11,782 nucleotides of DNA, taken from an uncultured Faecalibacterium sp. (GTDB taxonomy: Bacteria > Bacillota > Clostridia > Oscillospirales > Ruminococcaceae). Below are positions 11,710 to 11,782 of the stretch, one piece after another. The stretch spans positions 1 to 11,782 of the forward strand of contig CAKTCK010000053.1 in assembly GCA_934539245.1 (NCBI GenBank), given 5' to 3'. A model generated the notes under the pieces. That model worked only from the letters and a program-made list of their open reading frames with translations, searched no databases and had not been told where the DNA came from. Every line of letters begins with the position of its first letter. Position 1 is the stretch's first letter. The translations under genes were made by a program, and so were the position numbers.

Positions 11710-11782
11710 CGGGGCATAGCGCAGTTGGTAGCGCGCCTCGTTCGGGACGAGGAGGCCGTGGGTTCAAATCCCGCTGCTCCGA
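11710..11782 (+). tRNA. tRNA-Pro (anticodon CGG)
   Basis: Acceptor CGGGGCA/TGCTCCG, D-arm GCGC...GCGC, anticodon stem CCTCG/CGAGG with loop TTCGGGA (anticodon CGG, reads CCG), T-loop TTCAAAT. The window ends at the discriminator A, so CCA cannot be checked. It follows tRNA-Gln by 33 bases and is probably in the same transcript. Confidence 0.93.

Noticed and set aside
1..11782. CRISPR arrays, insertion sequences, integrase genes or phage remains, including at the tRNA genes
   Set aside because: No regularly spaced repeats, transposase or integrase motifs were seen, and no direct repeat of a tRNA 3' end was found within the window.

Overview
The window looks like a chromosomal segment of a GC-rich, anaerobic gut Firmicute of the Oscillospiraceae (Faecalibacterium/Subdoligranulum-like). 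The evidence is Gram-positive-style AGGAGG ribosome binding sites, clustered consensus sigma-A promoters, tRNA-Gln with encoded CCA, a GlpP antiterminator, a long-clade phosphofructokinase, a lipoprotein of apparent DUF4358 type, and several low-potential iron-sulfur and flavin enzymes. The genus is inferred from protein style only. No mobile element, CRISPR array or phage gene was seen. Every protein gene is on the minus strand; only two tRNAs and one candidate small RNA are on the plus strand.

Region 1-3010 (transcribed right to left) is a molybdenum/tungsten redox module: fdhD, then a membrane-anchored FMN-binding protein, a four-cluster ferredoxin resembling E. coli YdhY with a twin-arginine lipoprotein-type signal, and the N-terminal part of an aldehyde ferredoxin oxidoreductase that runs off the left edge. 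The last three have their own promoter and a structured leader. The gene set suggests an AOR-family enzyme in the cytoplasm, a maturation factor (FdhD) and electron carriers reaching the outer face of the membrane.

Region 3087-7079 is a glycerol-3-phosphate module: glpP (antiterminator), its terminator, a promoter, a leader carrying a strong intrinsic terminator, then a three-gene operon of GlpA-like FAD dehydrogenase with a BFD-type iron-sulfur domain, a second FAD/NAD oxidoreductase and a cysteine-rich DUF1667 protein. The leader terminator is the likely target of GlpP. No glpF or glpK lies in the window.

Region 7131-8751 holds a small lipoprotein, an Lrp/AsnC regulator and an AT-rich intergenic stretch. 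That stretch has a consensus plus-strand promoter followed about 80 nt later by a 14-bp-stem terminator and no protein gene: the best candidate for something undescribed, a small RNA with a C-rich unpaired segment.

Region 8785-11450 carries pepT (peptidase T), with a palindrome at its predicted transcription start, and a 6-phosphofructokinase whose active-site residues (GGNGT plus PKTIDND) leave its phosphoryl donor open. The right edge, 11530-11782, is a consensus promoter driving tRNA-Gln(CUG) and tRNA-Pro(CGG).
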